Below are positions 1 to 9,482 of a stretch of DNA of 64,000 nt, piece by piece. The stretch covers positions 6,628,001 to 6,692,000 of the forward strand of contig OX940864.1 in the NCBI GenBank assembly GCA_954871525.1, in the 5' to 3' direction. The notes beneath the pieces were generated by a model, which had not been told where the DNA came from, ran no database searches, and saw nothing but the letters and a program-made list of their open reading frames with translations. This DNA comes from Parietaria judaica (taxonomy: Eukaryota; Streptophyta; Magnoliopsida; Rosales; Urticaceae). Both the position numbers and the translations under genes were made by a program. Each line of letters opens with the position of its first letter. Position 1 is the stretch's first letter.

Positions 1-82
1 CCTTTGTGTATGTATTTTCTGTTCTGTTTTTGAGGGTATTGTGCCAGCAAAGTGAATGGACTTGGTTTCCCTATTGTTTCAG

Positions 83-1689
83 GTCTGTTAATGAAGTTAT
101 TTGCCATGGAATTCCTGATGCAAGGTGTGCATTAGAACAATTTTTCGCAATTTTATCTCTTGTTCTTCTCCAAATTCTTTCCCTTTTTTCTTTCTTTCTG
201 AGCTGATAATTCCCTATTCTGAAGTCATTTCAAATCATGGGTTTTTTGTTTGCTTTTAAATATTTGATTTTCTAATGATAACGTGGAATTAGTTCCAAAA
301 GCTTCAATCGTAAACATCAAAACTTATTCTTTGTTCCATTTACTGTGGTAATTTTAAGTTAGCGTGTTTCAAGAAAAAAAATTCAAAGATTATTTCTTCT
401 CTATGCATTCAGTTGGGCATCTTAAGTGCCACTTTCACTAAAATATATTCCATAATTGCTTCAGGAAGTTGGAAGATGGTGATATTGTAAACGTTGATGT
501 GACAGTGTACTATAAAGGCGTACATGGTACAAATACTTATTTTCATGCTCCTTACAAGCGTTCCTATTGAAATTAAGCTCTGTAAGAACTAACGGTTAAA
601 ATAATAATAATTAAAAAACTTGTAATGCAGGTGATTTAAACGAAACCTTCTTTGTGGGAAATGTTGATGAAGAGTCTAAGCGACTCGTCCAATGTACTTA
701 TGAGTGCTTGGAAAAAGCTATAGCTATCGGTATGTGTTAACATATTTACTTGAAGAAACCTCTATTTGTCAAATTTGTGAGCTAAAATCTTGTTTCTTGC
801 TCAATACAGTGAAGCCCGGAATGAGGTTTCGTGAAGTTGGCGAAGTCATTAATCGCCACGCCGTGATGTCGGGGCTGTCTGTGGTAATAATCTTCTCTCA
901 ATACCTTCAATTATCCATCAGCTTTGTATTTATTCAGTGGCTGAAAATAGAATGTACGTAATTATTGTCCGTTCAGGTTAAGTCATATTGCGGTCACGGT
1001 ATTGGGGAGCTGTTTCACTGCGCACCAAATATTCCGCACTATAGCAGTATCCTAGACAAAGCAGGCTGTGCATTTATTCATTTACTGATGATATATATCT
1101 TTGGACTATCTTGCTCTTCTGCTTTGTTTGCCTTAACCCGAAGCAGGAAACAAAGCCGTGGGCATAATGAAAGCAGGGCAAACCTTTACGATTGAACCAA
1201 TGATCAACACAGGTACTTTACAACTCGAATTTCATTGAGGCGCAACTTTTTTTTATCACCTAATTTGATGCTTAACAATTTTTCTTAATAGGAATTTGGC
1301 GTGATCGGATGTGGCCCGATGGATGGACAGCTGTCACAGCCGATGGAAAACGCAGTGCTCAGTTTGAGCACACTCTTTTGGTAGGTTTCTGTATGTTTAT
1401 TTTCGCTTTAGTCATTACGTTTTAGGGCTTGAGTTTATTTATATCTGTGTTAGTAAAATGTTTTCGGGGCTGGCCAATTGTAGTGAATGACTTTATGATC
1501 CCAAGAGGGCCGACCCAGATCGGATCGGTTCACATTTCAGAAACTAAATGGCTCAAATTTTTAAAACTGGCCTTTGTAGTTCCTATGCTGAGATCAAACC
1601 TTATTCCGTAGGTTACCGAGACGGGAGTGGAGGTTCTTACGGCACGGTTGCCGTCTTCCCCGAAGGTGCTCCCGTGGCTAGACGCCTAA
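83..1689 (+). CDS. MAP1A: Methionine aminopeptidase 1A, 3' part (gene continues upstream of the window)
   Basis: Cytosolic type-1 methionine aminopeptidase, a metallo-enzyme that removes the initiator Met from nascent proteins. Eight exons join in one frame: 83-124, 465-526, 631-729, 810-883, 977-1046, 1147-1212, 1292-1380 and 1612-1689, each bounded by AG and GT. They encode about 193 C-terminal residues. The five expected metal ligands are visible: Asp in VNVD, Asp in HGDLNETF, His in GELFHCAP, Glu in FTIEP and Glu in QFEHT. The tail [18 protein letters not shown] is typical of the plant MAP1A form rather than the organellar MAP1B-D forms. The N-terminal zinc-finger region and start codon lie before base 1. 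The last intron (1381-1611) is unremarkable. No stop or frameshift is seen, so the gene is probably functional. Confidence 0.93.
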
Positions 1690-1869
1690 TTGCTCGTTTC
1701 TTGGTAGAGTGAGTGAAGCTTTATAGAGGTTGAATTATTATACACAGCAATTTGACAGAGTTAAACTTTATTGGGTGAGAAATATTGGTAATATTTGATT
1801 TGTTTTGGTGGATGATAGTGTCGTTTGTGAACTCTATTAGATGATATGTTAATCCAATTTTGATTTGAT

Positions 1870-2457
1870 ATTAGCACCGTGGTGAAAATTTTGTAACCGT
1901 TTCTCTGTATCGTCTCGGTTTCGGTATCGATCCCGGATCGGTTTATAAAAAAGACTGATAAATTTAGTTTAAAACCAATAACCGATACTTATCGGTTATC
2001 GGTTTCCGATACCGATACCAATTCTGATACCGATAGCCAAATTTCTCGAATATCGGTATCGGTTGTGAACTACATGTCGTTTTGGAGTGTACTAAATGTC
2101 ATTTTTATTCAAAAATTAAGGCACTCTTATAAAATTAGTGAACTACATGTCATTTAATTATGTTTGATGTTTTTATGTATTAGACATGTATTTTTATACT
2201 TCGGAATCTGAATTTCGGACATGGTAGTTTGTATTATTTTTGGATTTTGCCCCAGATTATTCCCGGTTTATGTCTCGGTTTATTTATCGGTTTTCTTTTC
2301 TTTTTTCTCGGTTTCGGTCTCGGTCTCGGTGTGATAAAAATCAAGAAATTTTAGAACCGATACCAATACCAATACCAAAAAAAAAATATCTCGATTTTTC
2401 AATACCAATACCAAAAAAAGTTAATTTGCCGATTATCGGTACCGGTTTCACCCTTAG
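1870..2457. mobile_element. Non-autonomous hAT-like remnant rich in CGGTATCGG motifs
   Basis: Both flanks of this stretch are packed with short motifs related to CGGTATCGG and CGGTTTCGG in both orientations (about 1900-2060 and 2260-2450), around an AT-rich core containing GTGAACTACATGTC twice. The right edge reads TACCGGTTTCACCCTTA, whose complement TAAGGGTGAAACCGG resembles an Ac-like hAT terminus. The left edge has GTGGTGAAAA near 1878. Dense subterminal motifs are typical binding sites of hAT transposases. I could not find an exact 8-bp target duplication, so boundaries and family are approximate. A short reading frame rich in Arg and Ser (2240-2473) is a by-product of the repeats. Confidence 0.45.
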
Positions 2458-2469
2458 TTATTACAATGT

Positions 2470-3000
2470 ATGATGTTGGAAAATACGAGCGGCCCGGGTT
2501 TTCCATCAACGCAAAAGAAATTGTTTTTAAGTATTTTGTAAGAAAATACGAGCGGGGACCGGCCTGCAGCCAGCACCCGGGCGCGACTGCCTGTGCCCCG
2601 ACAGTAGCTGTGTGTTAGCATGGCAGACAAGCTCAATTTAGATCGTTTGGCTACTTAAGCATCCAAGTAGACGAGCTTTCAATAGTTCGTCATCAAAAAC
2701 AAAATATTTAGCGGCCTCAGCTGCGTACAGCCGCCGCCGTCTACGGCGTGGGGCTTCTGTGGCACGGGCTTTTGTGGCGGTGGGGTGCCATACCGTTGGA
2801 CATCTTGAATTTCAACAAAAAAAATCGATTTGTTGGCTTCCATGTATTTGAATGTTGTTGATTTTTTTTTTTGTGCTGTATAAATAATACAAGAAACGAC
2901 GACCAAACTACTAAGCACAAAGCATTTCCATTAACTTCATGATCTTCATGTCTTAACACATCATATTCACATACGTTCGTAGGATGAATATGATAACCTA
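2470..3000. other. Intergenic stretch with two short GC-rich patches, origin unknown
   Basis: Two GC-rich patches stand out from the AT-rich surroundings: 2477-2620, where AAAATACGAGCGG occurs twice (near 2478 and 2543), and 2711-2800, with GCC/CGG triplets and two TGTGGC stretches. They may be remains of a transposon or captured sequence. No coding frame is recognisable on either strand. The remainder to the pectinesterase 3' end is plain AT-rich DNA. Confidence 0.4.
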
Positions 3001-3076
3001 ATCATTTCTCAATAAAATTAACGGACGACTTCATATTTATATAAATTTATAATATTTATTTCATATGTATATGCTC

Positions 3077-4081
3077 TCATACCCCTAGCCAGACCGGAAC
3101 TCCGGTGGCTGGAATCCATGCCCCACCCTGGATAAAACTCCCCGCAGTAAATGAACCCGCCTCCCATACGCTCCTGAGCACATGGAATCCTGGCCAGCGG
3201 ACACGCTGCGCCGTGATGGCCCCGTTGCCTCTGTTCATGTACTCACCGTAGAACAAAGTCGACAGGGCATAGCTGCCCCGCCACTCGGTCCACCCCTTGG
3301 GATCCACGAGCCCGTCCATGTCCGTCCTCATGAACACCGTCCGCGAGTACTTTTTCCACGGCCGCCCCAGGAAGCTCCGAAACGAGCCCCGTAGTGGCTC
3401 GAGCTCCGAGGCGGCTCGGATGCGCGAGGCCTGGATGGAGAATCCCGTTGTCTGGTGAGGGTAATCGCGGCCCTGGGCGGTGATCATGTTGCGCTGGTGG
3501 AGCATGGGGCGTCGGACGAGGATGTCGCAGTTCTGGAGGACGGCGGCGGCGTTGCCAAAGATGAAGTCGACGGTGCCGGAGATGCGGCAATCGCGGTAGA
3601 ACTGGCGGAGGGAGTGGGCGTAAAGGGTGTCCTGGAACCCCTCGGCCGAGCAGCGGTAGAACACCGCGAGGTCGGAGCTCACACGCAATGCCACCGCCTG
3701 GTGCTTCTGCGGCCCGGCCGTGTTTTCGAACGTCATGTCTCGCGCCCAGAACTCGTCTCCCGATACTCCTGCTCGTATGATTAATATTTAATATAAGTAA
3801 GTTCTTGTAGTAAATTGAATACAAATTTCTAAAGTCAAGCATATATACTAACTATTACTACATTGTAAATAAATTCTCTTTGATTCTATTAAGACCTGAT
3901 CTTGACAGTTCAAACATACAATTTTTATGAGTTTTTAAGTTAATAATTGATGTTTGATATGTATTATCTTATGATAAAAGACTATAGAACTCATTAGTAA
4001 ATTCAATTAACAAATATATAATAGAATAATATTGTGATTGGGCTACAGAGTTTACGCCTTATATTTTATGTGAAGAATAAG

Positions 4082-4131
<50 letters not shown>

Positions 4132-4516
4132 CAAGCTCCTTTTTTTTTGTTGAGGAAAATGTATTTATTGTAACCAATATATGAGAATGATTCCAAAAAT
4201 TTGACACATATTATTTACATCATATATACACATACATTTGTCGATGGATATTTTCAATCTCGTTGAATAAGATTTTCTATCTTGTATAGTCCATATATAG
4301 CGAGAAATTTTCCAAAACTAGGTGTCAAAATTCACACTATATGTGGCTCAACATGAAGATCGTCACATTTATATCTTCAACAGACATTAAATTTCATGCA
4401 ATATTATGTTTTTTTTTAAAATAAAATAAAATTGTTAGTGAGGATTGACATCCATCATTAATTAAATCACTTAATTAAATCTTCCTTACAACTTGAAAAT
4501 CGTAGACATGCATGTT

Positions 4517-4560
<44 letters not shown>

Positions 4561-5079
4561 ATGTTTAGATAAATCAAACTAAATCCAGATTATCATCTTA
4601 CCAAATGTAGCCGAGTTTAAAGTAGTGTCACCGTCACGCACACTCCGGCTGTTGGTGACGACGGTTTTCCCAATTCCGTCACCAACGAACATCACGTTCC
4701 TCAACTTCTGGCCGATCTCCACCTTCTCGTTGTAAACTCCGGCCTTCACGTAAACGACTGCTCTCGACAGCCGGTGGCGGTTCATCCTAGCCAGCGCCGC
4801 CACCGCAGCGTTAATGGTTGTGTGAGAGCCGGAGCCGTCCTTCGCCACAACAAAGTCTGCCTTCGAGGTCGCCGGATTCCATGACGCCAAAAGCCCTCCT
4901 CCGATGAGACTCTGATTATTAGGGTTAATTTTTTCCTCCGAGGGTGATCCTATTCAGAATTGATTTAGGATCATTTCAACTGGCCATGATGCTAAATATA
5001 TTTGATGTTTTGAAAAAGTTTGGATATATCGAGAAATGTTTTATGGAAATGGAAGGTATACGAAGTAGTATATATAAAT

Positions 5080-5120
<41 letters not shown>

Positions 5121-6038
5121 AACTTCCGTCGTATTAATAATTAATAAATGTATGTATTATAGTCTTAAAGCACGAAAAAACTAGACCTATATGGTTTCTG
5201 CCATGAATACAATCCATTACAAGTTTACAACTAATGAAAAAAAATGTATTGAGACCAATATTTGTAGTATGTACAAATTATTATTGATATTTCCTTGTAT
5301 TAAAAAAATAATTATTCACTTAAAAATATAAGTCAGTTTATTATAATTAGCTATTTAAGACATAATGTATGCTCCCATAATGAAAAATATTACTATTTAT
5401 TATCTTAAATTAGTTAGCAAATCTCAATCTCCCACTTATTTTTAAAAGATATACGCATACCCACTTATTTTTAAAAGATATACGCATAATGTCATAAACA
5501 ATAATAATAATATATAGTACTTGTCCTTTCTTTTTCTTTCAAAATAATGCTTGTATTTTTTCTATACTCAATAAGATACCATTTTACCATGAGCATAAAA
5601 GGCCAGAGCTTCTTCCAGAGAGGTGGTGAGCTTGTGAGCTACCGCATGAGCTTGCGCCTCGTAGACACCGTTCTCCGCCAAGCCGTCCAAGCAGCTGCGG
5701 TGATTGGCCATCACGCCACTGAGCCATGCGAGTGCGTCTTCAACGGTGTCGTCAGCCACCCGGAACGCAACCCGAGCGAGCCGAGCCTCGCTCTCCTCGT
5801 AAAGCTTCTCGCAGTCTCTCCAAGCAGCCAAGCCCTCAGTGCCGTTAAAGACTGAAGAGCTATGATAATGAGAACTAAGGTTTGGCTCCATTATTGATGA
5901 TTGGATCCATTTCTTGGCTTCGAAGAGATTGGTTTGAGCAGTTTCAAGTGTTGAAGCTGGTACGCAAGACACCGAGTTAATTACTACAATGTTTAAGAGA
6001 AGGAGAAAGGTGGTGATTATAGAATAATTAATTGACAT
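3077..6038 (-). CDS. Pectinesterase (pectin methylesterase) with N-terminal PMEI pro-region
   Basis: Removes methyl esters from homogalacturonan in the cell wall. Three exons on the minus strand: 6038-5588, 4949-4602 and 3768-3077, giving 496 aa. Introns are 638 and 833 bp with GT/AG ends and in-phase joins (AHG|SPSEE and FG|VSGDEF). Residues 1-25 form a hydrophobic signal peptide. The PMEI-like pro-region fills exon 1 (to about 150), and the catalytic PF01095-type domain runs from about 190 to 490. Catalytic positions are present: Gln290 (QAVAL), Gln312-Asp313 (QDTL), Asp334 (DFIFG), and Arg402/Trp404 (LGRPW). The usual dibasic RRLL/RKLL processing site between the domains is not visible; the linker reads SLIGGGLLASWNPA. 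The start is the first ATG, followed directly by the signal peptide. Intron 1 and intron 2 contain (AT)n tracts. A truncated copy of exon 1 lies at 14898-15146. Confidence 0.93.
4087..4128. repeat. (AT)n microsatellite in pectinesterase intron 2
   Basis: An uninterrupted AT dinucleotide run. A second run at about 4522-4555 lies in the same intron, and a (CA)n(TA)n run at about 5082-5120 lies in the first intron. Confidence 0.95.
5431..5488. repeat. Short tandem duplication, 29-bp unit, in pectinesterase intron 1
   Basis: The segment beginning CCCACTTATTTTTAAAAGAT and ending ATACGCATA occurs twice head to tail (starts 5431 and 5460). It lies in intron 1, just downstream of exon 1. No function is suggested. 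Confidence 0.9.
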
Positions 6039-6097
6039 TTTGGTCCTACTATATCATTCTACTACAAGTAGTACTCATCAAAATGGCTTGAGGGCTT

Positions 6098-6143
<46 letters not shown>

Positions 6144-6985
6144 ATATATATATATATGTATTGTTGTACATTGGAATAGTACGCATGTCTGATTTATAGG
6201 AAAATCCGAGGAAGTAAACACATGGACACGAGGTTTTACGTGTCAATACATATAAATAGATTATGATGTATATATTTTAGTTTTAATTTCAATGTTAAAC
6301 TAAGAATGTAACTATATGGAAATTATGAATTAATTCAATTACTCTGCATGCAGATAATTTAAAACTATCAAACAGCTTTGATTTATATATATATAAAAAT
6401 CTTATGTTTCTATCACGTACAAGAAGGAGATATACGAAGAATCACGAAAGCTCATCGCAAAGTTAATTAACAAATCAGTTAACCGCGGCGCTTCTAAATC
6501 TCGTTAAATCTTATTAATTATCTTGTGTATTATTAATTTGACGACTTATCTTTACTCAAATTCTATTCTAAATCTTGTTAAATCTCATTATCTTTCGTGA
6601 TATTAATTTCACATCCTAAATTGATTGAAATTGTATTAATATATATATGTAGGTGTTCGTTTGAGCTTAATTATTATAAAATGTTAAATATCCATGAGTC
6701 CGATATCAAAATTGTAATGAGAAATGTAACTTGCTATGTCCTATTGTTTGTCCAAGGTGGATCCCTAAGCTCTAGGGTTTAAGATTTAGGGCGAAAACTA
6801 CGTGTCTCGAAGAAGTGAATAGAGACAAATAGTACGTGTTGATCATCACAGAGAAGAGTCATATACTCATATTCATATATATACACTGTCATTTAATGTT
6901 ACCATTAAATAGCTCAACTATCTACAGCTTATAGAGGAGCATGTTTAATATATGAGCAACTCTTCTCGTCTTTTAGATTTATTTT
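5783..6985. repeat. Segmental duplication, copy A (pectinesterase exon 1 5' part plus upstream)
   Basis: This stretch matches 14898-16862 in the same orientation. It covers the first half of pectinesterase exon 1, the (AT)n stretch upstream, and blocks such as CGTGTCTCGAAGAAGTGAAT and TCATTTAATGTTACCATTAA. The match ends at ATTTT (6981-6985), where copy A goes straight into a MULE-type terminus while copy B continues with AAAATATTTT. This puts the insertion breakpoint in copy A at 6986. Copy B carries two transposons that copy A lacks. Confidence 0.85.
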
Positions 6986-7130
6986 AGGGTAAACTGCGGC
7001 TAATGTATCTAATGTTTGTTTTTCTGCGAATTATGTACCCAATATTTATTTTCGACGGCTAATGTACCCAAACTTTATTCCGTTAGATTTTTTCGTGTTT
7101 TCCGTCACTTGACCGTCAGCGAGTGATATG
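6986..7130. mobile_element. Left terminus of a Mutator-like element
   Basis: Begins AGGGTAAACTGCGGCTAATG and contains further units such as CGGCTAATGTACCCAAA. This is the same layout of repeated 'no CDS, xGGC-AA-TACCC' blocks seen in the MULE ends at 15234, 55592 and 63784. The left boundary is fixed by comparison with duplication copy B, which lacks it. No matching right end was found before 9477, so the element is probably truncated or the partner end has diverged. It directly precedes a PDLP gene fragment, which it may have captured. Confidence 0.55.
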
Positions 7131-7292
7131 TACACTTTTCGTATTTTTGACATAACTCACTTAATTTTTGTCCAAATTTTATGCACGACCTACGGTTGGA
7201 AAGATAAGAGATAGATCTACAACTTTGGTGTTTTAAGTTTTGTTTTGGTGTTTCTGAAAATGAACAAGTAAATACGTTTACCTTCGAACTAA

Positions 7293-7649
7293 GATCTGCC
7301 TGTACTCGTACGGAGCGACGCTGCAGCTCGAGGGCTGCTACGTGCGGTACGAGCACTTCGACTTCTTGGGGAAACCCGACGTGAGTCTCAGGCACAAGAA
7401 GTGTGGGAAGAGCGTGGGCAACGACATCGAGTTTTTTCGGAGGAGGGACGATGTGCTCGGCGACTTGCAGGGCGCGACGAGCTTTAGGGTTAGTGGTTCG
7501 GGCTTCGCGTAGTGCGTTGGAGACTTGAGCGCCACAGATTGCTCAGCTTGTGTGGCGGAGGCTGTCGGGAAGTTGAAGAGCTTGTGCGGGTCGGCCGCGG
7601 CGGCCGAGGTTTTCTTGGCGCAGTGTTATGCTTACTATTGGGGCTCCGG
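7293..7649 (+). pseudogene. PDLP (DUF26) exon 1 fragment, broken
   Basis: About 119 codons closely match the middle and end of exon 1 of the PDLP gene at 19291-21370, but in the opposite orientation within the window. The fragment starts around LICLYSYGATLQLEGCY and ends at YAYYWGSG. It has no signal peptide, no first DUF26 CX8CX2C motif and no membrane exon. Two lesions are visible: a 12-base deletion removing four residues near 7500, and a CAG-to-TAG stop at 7510-7512 just before the CVGDLSATDC motif. The CAG-to-TAG change fits cytosine deamination. Upstream lies a MULE-like end (6986), so this may be gene sequence captured by a transposon. Very unlikely to make a protein. Confidence 0.88.
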
Positions 7650-8968
7650 TATTGGGATTTATGCCCACAAAGGAGACATGAAGGACCTTTTAGCAAATAA
7701 AATAGTTTATGGCTAAAGTACTTAATGTAATAATACGATTATGTCCTTTTGCTAAAAATTAATTAAAGATTAAATATTCATCCTTATATTTAAGTTTGTG
7801 TTTATACATATTTATCTATGCCCTAAAACTATCATCAACGAAAGAAGAGTTAAGTATAGACTTAACAAGATACCTCTTCTTGATTAGTTTGAAATGATCA
7901 GTTCACAATCTCAGGATCGATCGGGCAATCGAATCCGATTAATGATTGTTTGAATAAACTATTGATATCTGATCTTGTGATATTGAGAGTTGTGACTCTA
8001 AAGTTTATTCTTGATGTCTTGATGAAGACATTAAACGAGACCAGTGACACTTTGAAGTTCGAGACAAAACCGTTTCATTACTCGATGCTTCAAAATCACA
8101 AATGGGGGTATTTTTGTAATTACCTAAATCCCGAAGTGAGTACATAGCTTCTTTTAACACTTTATGACATTTGACTAGTCAATGGGCAAGATCCAATAAA
8201 AGGGATTAAAGCCCGACAATTGGTGTCATAATACTGTTTTCGTTGAACTATGTGATTCACAGATATGGAATTTGTGTTGAAAGATGCCTTGACATTAGTA
8301 TCACATCATGCTTTGTTCTTTGAAGTGTGAACGAATAAACCAGGCCTTGTAGTGAATAACATATTCTCTAAATAAAACATGTGATATGTTGTGACATCTC
8401 ACTTTATGTTTTTCTCGTTCACAAACAACAAAGGAGTTGATGAAATAATAACCAAGGGGTAAAACGGTAATTTTACAATTCCTCTTGGTTACTGATACAC
8501 ACAAAGGGTAATATCGTAAAATACACCATGGACCGTGTGAAGAATAATTGTATCACATCAAACGAAAATAAAAATGCATATGAACTTAGAGATTTTCAAT
8601 ATTGGTCCTTTAGTGGAATCGACTAATATTAGGAATTAAAAGTTCGGAAAAAGTTTGTGAACTTTTGTCCAGACTTTATTCTAAAGCTTTGTTCATGTGG
8701 GTCCATGAAGTCTCAATGTTAGACTTTCGGAAGAGATTTTGATGAACAAAATTCATGTTAGAAATATGTAAGATATGATTTATTGAAATCATACTAAGTT
8801 CAATTAATGAATTGAAATATTTTTAATTAAGGAATTGGTATGAACATATTTTCTCTCAAGTACAAATTGTGATTTTAACTTGGGCGATTTTTCTCATGAT
8901 CAAATAAATAAATTGTTATTTTGATCACCTTTATTAAATGGTAGAAGTTACATGATTATAATGATAAG
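7650..8968. other. Intergenic, unassigned repeat-like sequence
   Basis: No gene is recognisable. The text includes phrases commonly seen in plant LTR or retroelement flanks (GGGGGTATTTTTGTAATTACC near 8104 and GGGGTAAAACGGTAATTTTA near 8456). I found no terminal repeats, primer-binding site or second copy in the window, so I leave it unassigned. ORFs here (7950-8147, 8301-8504) have no recognisable features. Confidence 0.4.
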
Positions 8969-9477
8969 AGAAATTGCTCCTAATAGCCAATAACGCGTAT
9001 TGATATTGCAAAATAGCCATCTTTTGATTTGCTTTTGTCAAATAGCCATTTATGATGAGGTGGCATTTTCAACATATATTCTTTTCCTATATTGCCCTTC
9101 AATATTCACGTCAAAACCACCTAAATTATTGTTAATATTATCTTAATAATCCACGTTTAATATTAATAACAAATTTGCTACTATTATGGAAAAGATAAAG
9201 TCCATGTTTTAATGGTTAAAATCCAACTATTAATTACTCAAAATAATATCAATAAACATTTAATAGCTCAACAGATTTGATATTTTACCTTAATAAGCCA
9301 CGTTTAAAAACTATAAAAAATTTGCTATTATTATGGAGAATATGTGGACCACGTTTTAAGGGTTAAAATCAAATTATTAGTTAAAAACTGATTTATAATT
9401 TTCTATGCCATTCTTTTATAAATATATGTAAAGTAAAATATACAGATTTTTTAAACTTATAACACTCAAATATTTAA
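8969..9477. mobile_element. Left half of a second MULE family (AAATAGCC-type TIR), truncated by Copia sequence
   Basis: Starts AGAAATTGCTCCTAATAGCC and carries repeated AAATAGCCA units followed by TTTATGATGAGGTGGCATTT. The end at 31170 starts the same way (AGAAATTATAACTACTAACC, then AAAATAGCCAATCATGATGA), so both belong to one family. The right end is missing because the sequence stops abruptly at Copia coding sequence near 9477. Confidence 0.5.
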
Positions 9478-9482
9478 ATCGA

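Noticed and set aside
2240..2473. ORF with RSRSR-like and PIPIP-like repeats suggesting an SR protein
   Set aside because: It is translation of the CGGTCTCGG/ATACCAAT repeat cluster, not a gene.
3182..3842. Antisense and alternative-frame ORFs across pectinesterase exon 3
   Set aside because: Shadows of the GC-rich catalytic exon; the true frame carries all PME motifs.
7950..8147. 65-codon ORF in the repeat-like stretch
   Set aside because: No domain, no codon bias, no homologous copy in the window.
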